A stretch of 22,641 nucleotides of DNA from positions 1-22,641 of the forward strand of contig JAWOHN010000039.1 of NCBI GenBank assembly GCA_046485135.1, written 5' to 3'. Below, piece after piece: positions 8,232 through 16,316 of the stretch. A program made the translations under genes and the position numbers. The notes below the pieces were generated by a model, which was not told the DNA's origin, searched no databases, and was given only the letters and a program-made list of their open reading frames with translations. Within the stretch, counting starts at the first letter, position 1, and every line of letters starts with the position of its first letter. The stretch comes from CAZAQS01 sp046485135. Lineage in GTDB: Bacteria; Chloroflexota; Anaerolineae; Anaerolineales; UBA4823.

Positions 8232-8262
8232 AGGATGAAGGTAGGCTGTCTACCTTCATCCT
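8232..8262. terminator. bidirectional terminator between convergent genes
   Basis: A perfect 13-bp stem, AGGATGAAGGTAG (8232-8244) with CTACCTTCATCCT (8250-8262) and a 5-nt loop, lies between the stop of the phosphohexomutase and the stop of the last gene of the large minus-strand operon. Short T-rich stretches follow on both strands. Confidence 0.85.
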
Positions 8263-8277
8263 CTCGTTTAATTACAA

Positions 8278-8850
8278 TTAATTGGCTGTCCGTAAGCGCC
8301 TGCTCAAAAAGATAACCCCAACCAGCAACGCTGCCAGGGCCAGCAAGCCAGGCGCACCTACATCATCAGCAAAACCGGTAGTAGGGAGCTGCGTTGGTGT
8401 AGCAGCAGGCTCAGTCTGCTGCGCCTCTGCCGCCTGGGTAAGCAGTGCAGCAACTGTTGCCGTGCGAGGGTCAGTCGTGGGTGAAGGCGTGTTGGTGACC
8501 TGCTGTGCTACCACCAGGGTATTGGTGGGAGCCTGTGTGGCGGTAGGCGGCGGTGGTTCGGTTGGCGAGGGGGTAGCCATCGCTGCCGCCGCTACTTCCG
8601 TCAAGGACACCGCTCTAGCTACTTCCGTATTTTGTAGATTGATCTCAGCAGCCTGTGTCTGGCGGTTAGAGCCCCCGGTAATCATTGGGCGGGCCAGGGC
8701 AAAGGCCACAATACAGATCAGTGACAACAACATGATACCGCCCAGAATACCAGCTACAATCAGGAAGGGGCGGTTGCTCGACTCTTCTGGCGGCGGTCCT
8801 GCCTCTTCCGTCCCTGGTTCAAACTCCGTGTCCATATTTTCGAAAGTCAT
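8278..8850 (-). CDS. LPXTG-type surface protein with N-terminal membrane anchor
   Basis: A 190-residue protein, last in the eight-gene operon. Residues 1-27 are acidic and presumably cytosolic, 28-52 form a transmembrane helix, then an Ala/Glu-rich probably helical stretch and a Pro/Thr-rich linker (PSPTEPPPPTATQAPT). The C-terminus has a complete sortase-type signal: LPTTG at 155-159, a hydrophobic helix, and RRLR close to the end. Family knowledge says sortase cleaves after the Thr of LPXTG and links the protein to an acceptor. A second membrane helix at the N-terminus, without an obvious cleavage site, is unusual for such substrates. GGAG lies 8 nt before the ATG, and the gene follows its neighbour by 26 nt. 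No sortase is in the window. The molecular role is unknown. Confidence 0.8.
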   Translation of the reverse strand: MTFENMDTEFEPGTEEAGPPPEESSNRPFLIVAGILGGIMLLSLICIVAFALARPMITGGSNRQTQAAEINLQNTEVARAVSLTEVAAAAMATPSPTEPPPPTATQAPTNTLVVAQQVTNTPSPTTDPRTATVAALLTQAAEAQQTEPAATPTQLPTTGFADDVGAPGLLALAALLVGVIFLSRRLRTAN

Positions 8851-8876
8851 AGCACGCTCTCCTCTTCAGATAATTC

Positions 8877-9932
8877 TTATGCCAAAACTTCAAGGTTTGC
8901 CAGTGGGAAAATGGCAGTTTCACCGCTCTCAAAGCGCACATCTGCTGCCTGAGCCCTTACACCGCTTGGCAAAACCGTTAAACCGGGCCGCAGGGAGACC
9001 AGCGTTCCCGTTTGAGCTCGTTTGGGAGCGGAAATTACCCGTACCTGTTGGCCAGGTGAGAAATCTAACATCTCAACCGGAAGGGATACCTGCCCAGAAG
9101 CCGGCAGAGGGATAACAACTTCAGGACGGGTAACAGCCAAACGGTTTCTGCCTTCAGCATTTACGGCAACTTCTCGTCTCTCATTGGTAGAGAGCAGCTT
9201 AAAAGCAGTCGCATTCATCGGAATCTGCCCAAACCCCTCCAATATGACTATTGGAACGTTCACTTTCATTGCCAGCGGCTCTAGAACAGAATCCATGCTG
9301 GAGAGGATCAAACCTCTCAGGGGAATCTCATCTGCTAGGTTAATCACATCTGCACTTCCACAATAGCCACCTAAAACAACCGCTCCCCGATGGCTTACAT
9401 CCAGAAGATCGGCCGCAATAGCATCGTTTGGGTCGCTTAGCAGAACCGTCAATAGCCCAAAATCAACCTTGCCATTGCCCCAAACCGCCTGGATCAACGC
9501 CCCAGTAGTTTCAATCTCAGCTCCCCGATCCGTAAACAGCTCTGTGACCAATCCGGGGATACCGGCTTTTAACTCAAATGGAGGGCTCTCCATTTCGACC
9601 AGCACCTGTCCGCCACCTGCGATAACCACTCTCCCGCTGCGCGGCGCCCGAATGACCCGCCGGCCTATTCCAACCGGCCCAGCCACCACATCGCCTTCAC
9701 TTACCTCATCCCCTGCCTGAAATTGTAAGGCAGCATCTGCTTTTTGAGCAGATAAGCCAAGGCCACGGGCGATATCCAGGACGATATGTTCAGGGGCCAG
9801 CCTGGCTTCTGCAACAACATCGCTTGCGCTGACCTTTTGGCCTTTTCTTACCAAAACCCGGCCTTGCACCGGTAACAAACGCTCCCTACGGATAGTCGTG
9901 ATCGGTAAGAAATGAGTAATGGGGGACAACAT
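8877..9932 (-). CDS. uncharacterised beta-rich protein with hybrid-motif-like N-terminal part
   Basis: A 351-residue soluble protein not recognised as a named family. The N-terminal 120 residues hold patterns like barrel-sandwich hybrid (biotinyl/lipoyl-type) domains: LLPVQGRVLVRKGQKVSASD, then FQAGDEVSEGDVVAG and IRAPRSGRVVIAGGG. No biotinylated or lipoylated lysine motif is present. The middle (about 120-250) looks alpha/beta, with GAVVLGGYCGSADVINLADE and VPIVILEGFG. The last 70 residues resemble a KOW/SH3-like barrel (GQQVRVISAPKRAQTGTLVSL). There is no signal peptide or membrane helix. The ATG at 9932 is chosen because GAGG lies 8 nt upstream; a TTG at 9959 would add nine residues. It sits between the MutL-like ATPase and the LPTTG protein, so it may be a cytosolic adaptor of that complex, which is inference. 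Confidence 0.75.
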   Translation of the reverse strand: MLSPITHFLPITTIRRERLLPVQGRVLVRKGQKVSASDVVAEARLAPEHIVLDIARGLGLSAQKADAALQFQAGDEVSEGDVVAGPVGIGRRVIRAPRSGRVVIAGGGQVLVEMESPPFELKAGIPGLVTELFTDRGAEIETTGALIQAVWGNGKVDFGLLTVLLSDPNDAIAADLLDVSHRGAVVLGGYCGSADVINLADEIPLRGLILSSMDSVLEPLAMKVNVPIVILEGFGQIPMNATAFKLLSTNERREVAVNAEGRNRLAVTRPEVVIPLPASGQVSLPVEMLDFSPGQQVRVISAPKRAQTGTLVSLRPGLTVLPSGVRAQAADVRFESGETAIFPLANLEVLA

Positions 9933-9980
9933 ATCCTGATCCTCAAAATTTCGTTGCAAGAAAGGTGCCAGGCGGGAAGT

Positions 9981-11735
9981 TTATCCCCCTAGCGTCCAAA
10001 TCCATTTTTTCAATAAATCCCGACGACGGGCATCTTCTTTGGGTAACCGCAGTGGACGCCCACGGGCGTCAATGATGACCCCCAGGACCCCACCAACCAC
10101 CCGCACTGAGCCACCCCGCCCTGGACCACCCATCCCAACATCAAATCGGTTCAAAGGTTGCAAATGCAAATTAGCAGCCTTGCCAAGTGGCAAGGGGATG
10201 ACCTCCAAAGTGCCATGTTTGATTTCCAAAGTGGCTTCAGTACTGCCTTCTTGCTTTACTTTAACTCGCAAGGCCAGTGCACCATAGGGAGCACTACCAC
10301 TGGGAGAGATCACTGTTCCTAAATTCATGAACGTGCTTGATTCAAGCACTTGGACCGGTAGGATGGAATTGATTCCAGCAGCAGCTCCCAGGGCAGGCAT
10401 GATATTGTTCTGATCCAGCACCATGGTGGTAACACCAGTGGGCTGGAGGCCATCCAGTAAGGTCAACAGGGTCTGACCCCGTGAAGGTGTATTGGTTAAA
10501 ATACTTCCTGTAGCAACAATTGGCTCAAACAAAGGCATCAACCCATGTCCGCTTGTACGAATATGAGTGGGCAAACCATCCAGCAAGCGTTTGACCCCAA
10601 TTTGCATGGCCTGGCGTGCAAGCGCTTGTTCAAGAGCTAAGGCCTCCTGAGACGCGGGCAGCGTGTAAGGATGCAGAGACTTGTTATAGATATAGTCTTG
10701 GATTTCACTGGCAGGGATATCTACCGGTAACCAGCGCGCAATACCCTCCACAGAGGAGTTTTCCAGGATGCCGGTCACGTTTTGGCCCAGACACAGATCA
10801 GTGTAAACTCCCAAATGGACATCGCCAGAGAATCCGGCTGCCAGGACGGTGGCAGAGGCGCCAATATCTACCCCAAAGACACCTTTAGCAGAATCATAAA
10901 CATGGCTGAGGAAGCGAACCATGCGTCCAAAAGCAGTTGCAGTGGGAATTAACTTGCCACCCGCCCACCCATCTAGCTCCTGTACGCCGTTCAGGTCGCG
11001 CACGCGGATAGAGCGATAAACCTGGGCCAGCTCGGGCTGGGCCACAGAAAGTTGCTCTACATCCAAAGCCGGGCGGATATTGGGCGAAACGGATAAATGC
11101 ACCAACGAGCCCAATAGCGACTCTACCTCATCCACTAGTGAATGGTTACCAGCGTATAGCACTTCAGGACGTTGTCCTTCCGGAGAGAGGTAGCAGGCCA
11201 ATCCAACAGGCTCTAGCAGGGAGATAACAGATTGAGAGGCGCCATCTTCGGTTCCTCCAGCAACGATCACCAGGTCGGGACGTAGTCGCAAAATGCTATC
11301 GATGCGGGCAGCTTGCTTACGCCGGTCATTCAGACTCAGCTTATCAACTACCTGAGCGTAGGTAGTACTGGCCAACCTGACAGCGCTTTCAGTAGAGATA
11401 TCTTCCAAAAGGCCAATTGCAACCACCTTCAACGGAGTACCGGCAGAAACGGTTGCCACACAGGTATCCACGCCCGAGCCGTTGGGCTTACTGGGGATTA
11501 TGAGCTGTTCGTCTGGTCCAATGAACTCGCGACCAGTGATCAAGTGGAGCTGGTCAATCGCCCGGCGGATGCCTTCGCCGACATCAAAAAAAGGCGCCTC
11601 TGCTGTTGAAGGAGCCAATCCGGCAGCCAGAAAGCGATAACGTCCATCGACAACGTCAAAAAGCATGGCGCGGGTGGAAACAGCACCTACGTCAATTGCA
11701 AGCAAGGAATCGGCATTAATCAAGGAGGTGGGCAT
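9981..11735 (-). CDS. MutL-like ASKHA-fold ATPase (glutamate mutase MutL family)
   Basis: A 584-residue protein resembling the MutL family of glutamate mutase accessory proteins, which have the actin/Hsp70 (ASKHA) ATPase fold. Visible landmarks: phosphate-1 LLAIDVGAVSTRAML at 12-26, the family segment VIVAGGTEDGASQS at about 157-170, phosphate-2 VFGVDIGASATVLA near 286-299, and an adenosine-type VATGSILTNTP near 405. There is no signal peptide or membrane helix. It is longer than typical MutL. In known mutase operons MutL accompanies mutS/mutE; neither is present, and the neighbours are membrane proteins, so a role as the ATPase of an envelope complex is more likely (inference). It starts 6 nt after the upstream stop with no clear Shine-Dalgarno, suggesting translational coupling. 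Confidence 0.78.
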   Translation of the reverse strand: MPTSLINADSLLAIDVGAVSTRAMLFDVVDGRYRFLAAGLAPSTAEAPFFDVGEGIRRAIDQLHLITGREFIGPDEQLIIPSKPNGSGVDTCVATVSAGTPLKVVAIGLLEDISTESAVRLASTTYAQVVDKLSLNDRRKQAARIDSILRLRPDLVIVAGGTEDGASQSVISLLEPVGLACYLSPEGQRPEVLYAGNHSLVDEVESLLGSLVHLSVSPNIRPALDVEQLSVAQPELAQVYRSIRVRDLNGVQELDGWAGGKLIPTATAFGRMVRFLSHVYDSAKGVFGVDIGASATVLAAGFSGDVHLGVYTDLCLGQNVTGILENSSVEGIARWLPVDIPASEIQDYIYNKSLHPYTLPASQEALALEQALARQAMQIGVKRLLDGLPTHIRTSGHGLMPLFEPIVATGSILTNTPSRGQTLLTLLDGLQPTGVTTMVLDQNNIMPALGAAAGINSILPVQVLESSTFMNLGTVISPSGSAPYGALALRVKVKQEGSTEATLEIKHGTLEVIPLPLGKAANLHLQPLNRFDVGMGGPGRGGSVRVVGGVLGVIIDARGRPLRLPKEDARRRDLLKKWIWTLGG

Positions 11736-11741
11736 AGCATA

Positions 11742-12443
11742 TCAAATCGTTGCAATCAATGGGATCAAGAAATCGATCAGGAAATTCATTCGCTCGATCA
11801 GAGCTGTTAAGGCAGCTGCGTACACACCGGCAAACAGAACTCCAAAGGTGATGGCAATGAAGACCAGGCCAACCTGGCCCATATCCTGAATCCACCGCGA
11901 TCTTTCAGCAGACCGGTCCTGACGGGCGCGAGTCCCGTAGTAGAAGTACAACAGGGTTGTGACCGTCCCAACCAGGACGATCAGCCCGCGCATGAAATAT
12001 GCCCCCGCATCCAGGCCTACGGCCTGCGCCGAGCGGAAATCCAGCAAGGTAGCAGAGGCTCCGGCCTGAGGAAACACAGTACCGAGTACCGCGCCGCCAA
12101 TCGCTGTTGCAGCACCTGCTCCCACCAGGTATGCCATAGGTGGGCTGCCAAAGGGAGCCAAACGGGGTGAGGCCTTGGTCACCAGTAACCATATACCTGC
12201 CAACAAGGGTACTAAAAGATGAAGCGACCCAAGTGGATCTTGCCAAAATGGGACAACCAGTTGATAAAGGATGACATTATAGAAGACCATTACCGCACTA
12301 AAGCCAACCGCAACACCGATAAAAATATGCAGGCTCAGACGAAAGAGGGGGTTGTCACCAAGAATATAGCTAAAAACCAGGATTGTTAGAACAAAACCGA
12401 CAAATGCCCCAATCAGGTCAGAATTTAGATCGGCCAGGCTCAT
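11742..12443 (-). CDS. uncharacterised multi-pass membrane protein (6-7 TM)
   Basis: A 233-residue integral membrane protein with hydrophobic segments near 12-28, 34-60, 74-88, 101-120, 147-169, 188-216 and a short one at 221-233. The longest soluble loops are a polar segment near 120-146 and a charged loop at 170-187 (GTRARQDRSAERSRW) that should be cytosolic. No transporter or enzyme motif is recognised. Its ATG overlaps the stop of the upstream zinc-ribbon gene by 4 nt (ATGA, 12440-12443), and its stop is 6 nt before the MutL-like ATPase, so it should be co-translated with both. It may form the membrane part of the complex to which the ATPase belongs (inference). Confidence 0.78.
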   Translation of the reverse strand: MSLADLNSDLIGAFVGFVLTILVFSYILGDNPLFRLSLHIFIGVAVGFSAVMVFYNVILYQLVVPFWQDPLGSLHLLVPLLAGIWLLVTKASPRLAPFGSPPMAYLVGAGAATAIGGAVLGTVFPQAGASATLLDFRSAQAVGLDAGAYFMRGLIVLVGTVTTLLYFYYGTRARQDRSAERSRWIQDMGQVGLVFIAITFGVLFAGVYAAALTALIERMNFLIDFLIPLIATI

Positions 12444-14920
12444 AGGGCACCCTTACCTTCACTTGTATCCGGCTTTGAGATTAAGGCCAGGACCAGGCTG
12501 GCAATGCCACCTAACAACATCAGGGCAGCTGCTATGACCAGACCGGTACCAAAAGCATCCCAGTACAATCGTGCAACCCCTTCCATCCCAGAGATACTCT
12601 CAAAGGCTGCCCCTCCAGCCAATCCACTGATCATTCCATTCACCTGCTTAGGGTTAGTTTCATAATAAGGACGCACCATTGGCTCAGCTTGCGCGCTCAG
12701 CACCATCAGCATCGGTTTTCCGGCTGCACCCAAAGCAGGTTGGACCTGCTCGATCCAAGAACGGGCCGTATCGGGATTTTCGGTCAGTACCATCACCAGG
12801 GCAAAGTCTGATACGCTGTTCACAGAGGCCAGCGGTGCGACCTCCCAAACCCTTGTCCCCTGCAAGTCAAAGGGATTCAGGTCACGAGGCGTCTGGGCAA
12901 AAGCAAGCAAACCGGCCGCGCCGCCTGGTATATAGCCTAAATTGACATAACCAGGATTGACATCTGCCATTCGTGTGGTCATTAGACGTTCTGCCAGCAG
13001 AGGACCGGTGGGGTTTGTAGAGATCATGACCAGTTGAGCCCCGCGACCAACCGCCTCAGCAACTGTAGCAGCAGCAAGGGCTTCTAACTCGCCAGAAAAA
13101 CTGGGCTCGTAATCAAAGGCAACCAGGATTGGTGCGCCAGAAGGCAGCCCAGCCAGGGTCTGGCTGAAATCATAGACCTCGGTTGAGACTCCAGCGGGTT
13201 CGGGTAGAGGCAAGAGTTGGCGGTTGAGCCACAGGGGTGCAATCACAGAAATGAAAACCACCAATGCAATCAATAATCGTAAGAAGTACTGGGAAGTAAT
13301 GGCTGAGCGTGCTGGCACAGGCTTGGCCTGACCTTCTTCTGCCAACAAATTTTCGAGCAGGGTGATATGAGTCTGCTGATTATCTGTTACTTGCAGCTTC
13401 ACCAGAGAGGATTTCGGCTTGCTCAGGTGAACAAATTCCGGTTCAGCGGGCAGAACACCAGCCAGACCGGCCAAAGGTCCGACCTTCTCTACGACCTTAT
13501 CTTTTTCTTTCGCGGCCGGGGCAGAGGGAGCAGCCGATTCTACCGGGCGCATGGCCTGCAACCAGCTCGGAAGCTGGGCAGTTGCCAGGTCTGGCTCAGC
13601 CTCGCCATCTAGTGGAGCAGCTCCTTCAACCACATCTTCCTGAGCAGCAACCTGGGTGAGCCAGTCGGGAACAGTGGATATATCCTCGTCTGTCTGGGTC
13701 TCTAGCTCATCTACACCTGGTGCAGCAAATGCTTCTTCATCCTCATCGAGGATCAAAGCCGGCACACCACGGCCAGGGGTTTGCTCACCGGCAGTCGCAT
13801 CCAGTTTTGTCAGCCAATCTGGAAGACCACCCTCTTCTTCTGCAGAAAAATCCTCGCCTTCTCCGCTCTCTACAGGCTCTGGAAGACCGGATTGATCCAC
13901 CTCTTGCTCACTGACATTCGAAAGCCAATCAGGAAGGTCTTGGCGAGGTTTATTTATTTCTCCGCTACCAGCAGCAGGAGAGGCAGCAATCCAATCCGGC
14001 AAATCTTCCCCAGCTTCCGGCGCTGGTTCATCTTCGGGAAGATCGCTTTCAGCCAACCACCCAGGGAAAGCCTGCTCAGACTCTACCGGGCTTTCTGGTC
14101 GAAACGCGCCAGACTCCACCAGCCAATCTGGCAAATCTTTTGAGTCAATGGTAAGCTCTCCCTCACCTTCTTCCATGCCAATATCTGAAAGCCAATCTGA
14201 CTCTCCTTCTTTGTCAACCGGCTTATCGCCCCAAATCTGATTGCCCTCCAGATCTTCATCTTGGGAGGACATAGGTGCAGTTAACTCGCTTTCTTTTTGC
14301 TGCTGGGAGCGGATCAGATCCAACCAATGGGGTCTGTCCCCTTCAGTAACGACCTCTTCACCCTGGTCATCGGATGGTAATGAAGTCTCAGATGTCTCTT
14401 CCAGACCCAGGCTACTGGTTTGGAACTCAGCTAACCACTCAGATGAACTTTCATCTCCTGCAACTTCGTCAATATCTAAAAACGCAGCCGAAGCTGAGCT
14501 CTCAGCCGGCTCGTCCTGAAGCGGAGCCTGGTCTTCCGGTTGATGCTCCTGGTCACCGGTCAGACGAGCCAACCAATCTTCATCTGTGTCGCTCGCCTCT
14601 TCGGATGAGAAAGTAAATGCACTTGACAGTCGTTGCTCTTCTTCAGACGACCAGGTCTCAACGCCATCCTCATCAGCTTGCTCTTCCTGGCTCTCGGTAC
14701 GGGGTTCATCATTCTCTCGCAGACCGTCCAACCAATTCGGAAGCGCATCATCCTTAGCGGGGAAAAGATCCTCACTGTCGCTGGAAGGTTCAGGTTCGTT
14801 TTCAGTAGACGGAGGGGCAACCAGAGGCTTCAATCTGGCCTGGCAATATTGGCAAACCTCAGACTGAGGCGGGTTAGATTTACCACACATGGGGCAGCGC
14901 AGATCAGCCATAAAAGTCAT
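12440..14920 (-). CDS. zinc-ribbon membrane protein with about 12 LPDWL-type motifs
   Basis: An 826-residue protein with an unusual build. Residues 9-26 are a zinc ribbon (Cys 9, 12, 23 and 26, CxxC-x10-CxxC). Residues 30-500 are highly acidic and probably disordered, with about twelve short motifs centred on Trp-Leu: LPNWLDGL near 58, then DWLARL, EWLAEF, HWLDLI, DWLSDI, LPDWLVE, FPGWLAE, LPDWIAA, LPDWLSN, LPDWLTK, VPDWLTQ and LPSWLQA near 450. A membrane helix lies at about 545-565, then an alpha/beta-looking domain of about 220 residues, then a C-terminal helix at about 793-815. The ribbon and motif tail should be cytosolic and the folded domain outside. Both gene ends overlap neighbours by 4 nt. 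An alternative start at 14911 (MADLRC) is possible. It resembles a scaffold for multivalent binding. Confidence 0.82.
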   Translation of the reverse strand: MTFMADLRCPMCGKSNPPQSEVCQYCQARLKPLVAPPSTENEPEPSSDSEDLFPAKDDALPNWLDGLRENDEPRTESQEEQADEDGVETWSSEEEQRLSSAFTFSSEEASDTDEDWLARLTGDQEHQPEDQAPLQDEPAESSASAAFLDIDEVAGDESSSEWLAEFQTSSLGLEETSETSLPSDDQGEEVVTEGDRPHWLDLIRSQQQKESELTAPMSSQDEDLEGNQIWGDKPVDKEGESDWLSDIGMEEGEGELTIDSKDLPDWLVESGAFRPESPVESEQAFPGWLAESDLPEDEPAPEAGEDLPDWIAASPAAGSGEINKPRQDLPDWLSNVSEQEVDQSGLPEPVESGEGEDFSAEEEGGLPDWLTKLDATAGEQTPGRGVPALILDEDEEAFAAPGVDELETQTDEDISTVPDWLTQVAAQEDVVEGAAPLDGEAEPDLATAQLPSWLQAMRPVESAAPSAPAAKEKDKVVEKVGPLAGLAGVLPAEPEFVHLSKPKSSLVKLQVTDNQQTHITLLENLLAEEGQAKPVPARSAITSQYFLRLLIALVVFISVIAPLWLNRQLLPLPEPAGVSTEVYDFSQTLAGLPSGAPILVAFDYEPSFSGELEALAAATVAEAVGRGAQLVMISTNPTGPLLAERLMTTRMADVNPGYVNLGYIPGGAAGLLAFAQTPRDLNPFDLQGTRVWEVAPLASVNSVSDFALVMVLTENPDTARSWIEQVQPALGAAGKPMLMVLSAQAEPMVRPYYETNPKQVNGMISGLAGGAAFESISGMEGVARLYWDAFGTGLVIAAALMLLGGIASLVLALISKPDTSEGKGAL

Positions 14921-15534
14921 CCACCATAGGGGCGGTCAGCGCCCATTAAAATCCGCAATCCTGTAGCAATCGCACCCAGGGCAATGCCCAACAGCAGGCC
15001 ACGTGCGCCAGCTACCGCTGGTATTTGGACAATTAAATCCCGGATCAAATTCAGCACGGGCGCTTCGCCAATAAACAACAAAGGCGCAGTTCCCAACAAT
15101 ACCACCAGTACGGTGAGAAGAAAGACAATCGACAGGGCATTTAGCCTGCGGTGCAAGAGGCGCACACCAGCGTATGCCAATACAATCGTGAGCAAAGCCA
15201 TCAGACTGGACTCAACAGGTACCTGGATGTACGAGAAAATCCACACCGAAGGCGCACTTGTCGGTCCGTAGTAGCCAACAATCGCTAACGTCAATCCTAA
15301 AGCTACAATCAGAACAAAGCTATAGAAGCCGGCAGGCTGACCAATCTTGACCTTGATCCAGTGAACGCGAAACAAATTGACCACGCCAACTAATAATGCA
15401 AAAGCTGCCAGAATAACCGCCCATTGCAGCAACATCACCCTTAAGGATAGGAGTGGCTCAAGCGGGATAAAATAACCCAGTAAGATCAACAAGCCGACCA
15501 GGATGGCAACAGCAGTGGATATAGGCGTTCTCAT
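14917..15534 (-). CDS. uncharacterised six-TM membrane protein
   Basis: A 205-residue, very hydrophobic protein with six predicted membrane helices near residues 7-24, 34-56, 69-89, 109-126, 133-153 and 175-195. A basic loop (HWIKVKIG) follows the second helix and another (LHRRLN) the fourth, placing these on the cytosolic side. No known family motif is recognised. Its ATG overlaps the stop of the DUF6754-like gene by 4 nt (15531-15534) and its own stop overlaps the start of the zinc-ribbon gene by 4 nt (14917-14920). It differs in sequence from the other multi-TM protein of the operon, so the complex would have two distinct integral subunits. Confidence 0.78.
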   Translation of the reverse strand: MRTPISTAVAILVGLLILLGYFIPLEPLLSLRVMLLQWAVILAAFALLVGVVNLFRVHWIKVKIGQPAGFYSFVLIVALGLTLAIVGYYGPTSAPSVWIFSYIQVPVESSLMALLTIVLAYAGVRLLHRRLNALSIVFLLTVLVVLLGTAPLLFIGEAPVLNLIRDLIVQIPAVAGARGLLLGIALGAIATGLRILMGADRPYGG

Positions 15535-16316
15535 GGTAAAAACCCCACCAACAGATCAAGGATCAGGCTGTCCAACCCAAAAAGCCGCAATAATGCTGCG
15601 GTGATGATAAAAATGACCAACAGCATACGCAATAGATCTTGGGCGCGCAAACTGGCCTCGTGGATAAGACCCGCACCCAAGTAGGCGCCTCCCGCAAAGA
15701 CTTCTTCACCAATCAAAGGCTCTTGGGCTGTGGCATACAAAACTGCTTGCCCGGGTAAGTTATCGGTCCCAGCCACAGTCAGGCTACCACTTTGCTCGGC
15801 AGCATCGTTAATGAGCGCTACTTCACTGCCAAAGTGACCGATCAACACATTGGCAGAAATTTGCTCGTCATGAATGATGGGAATAGTGCCAACAGCATAG
15901 GAGAAGGGCGTCAAACCGGCCAATTGTCCAGAGGTAAAGTCATACTGCCCTTCAGCGCCCAGGGTTTGGTAGGCTCCGCGCAGGGTATCCTGAGAGAGGA
16001 TAGACAGAGAACCATCCCCACTGGTAGCAATCGGCGGGCGGTCACTGATAGAAGCGGCTCGCGCTATACGGCTCAGCATGCTCAGACCCATGAACGCAGC
16101 CGCGCTTTGTAACCCGGTGAGCGCCCCGCGCCCAACTGAGACATGCAGGCGCGTACCTGCCTCTACCGCTAAACCAACTGCCCGGCGTAGGCGGGCAAAG
16201 GCTGGTATTTCCCGCAACTGGCGACCAGGACGATTGCGTCCAGCCGCAGCCAGGATAATCATCAGGCCAAAGAACAGGATCACGAAGGCCAGACCAAAGA
16301 TACCTGCAAGGTTCAA
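15531..16316 (-). CDS. DUF6754-like bitopic membrane protein
   Basis: A 261-residue protein with an N-terminal membrane helix (about 5-25), a central soluble domain and a C-terminal hydrophobic hairpin (about 229-259). The central part carries strongly patterned segments: RLHVSVGRGALTGLQSAA, SDRPPIATSGDGSLSILSQD, ISANVLIGHFGSEVALI, and EEVFAGGAYLGAG. From memory these match what databases call DUF6754, seen mainly in Chloroflexota; this was not checked by search. The start is a TTG at 16316 with AGGAGG 7 nt upstream, within the end of the upstream gene, whose TGA stop overlaps it (TTGA, 16313-16316). The function is unknown. The glycine-rich motifs suggest a conserved binding site. Confidence 0.75.
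   Translation of the reverse strand: MNLAGIFGLAFVILFFGLMIILAAAGRNRPGRQLREIPAFARLRRAVGLAVEAGTRLHVSVGRGALTGLQSAAAFMGLSMLSRIARAASISDRPPIATSGDGSLSILSQDTLRGAYQTLGAEGQYDFTSGQLAGLTPFSYAVGTIPIIHDEQISANVLIGHFGSEVALINDAAEQSGSLTVAGTDNLPGQAVLYATAQEPLIGEEVFAGGAYLGAGLIHEASLRAQDLLRMLLVIFIITAALLRLFGLDSLILDLLVGFLP

Noticed and set aside
8282..9115. Open frame of 277 codons on the plus strand
   Set aside because: It lies opposite the LPTTG protein and the gene before it, both with good ribosome-binding sites and sensible domains. Its translation is low-complexity Ala/Val/Gly typical of a mirrored Pro/Thr/Ala-rich gene.
9981..11735. Calling this gene a glutamate mutase component or the DNA mismatch repair protein MutL
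   Set aside because: No mutase subunits are near, and the sequence has ASKHA motifs, not the GHKL ATPase motifs of mismatch-repair MutL. Only family resemblance to the mutase-type MutL is claimed.
13545..14750. Tandem DNA repeat or CRISPR-like array
   Set aside because: The similarity is at the protein level only (Trp-Leu cores). DNA spacing and sequence are irregular, with no conserved repeat unit.
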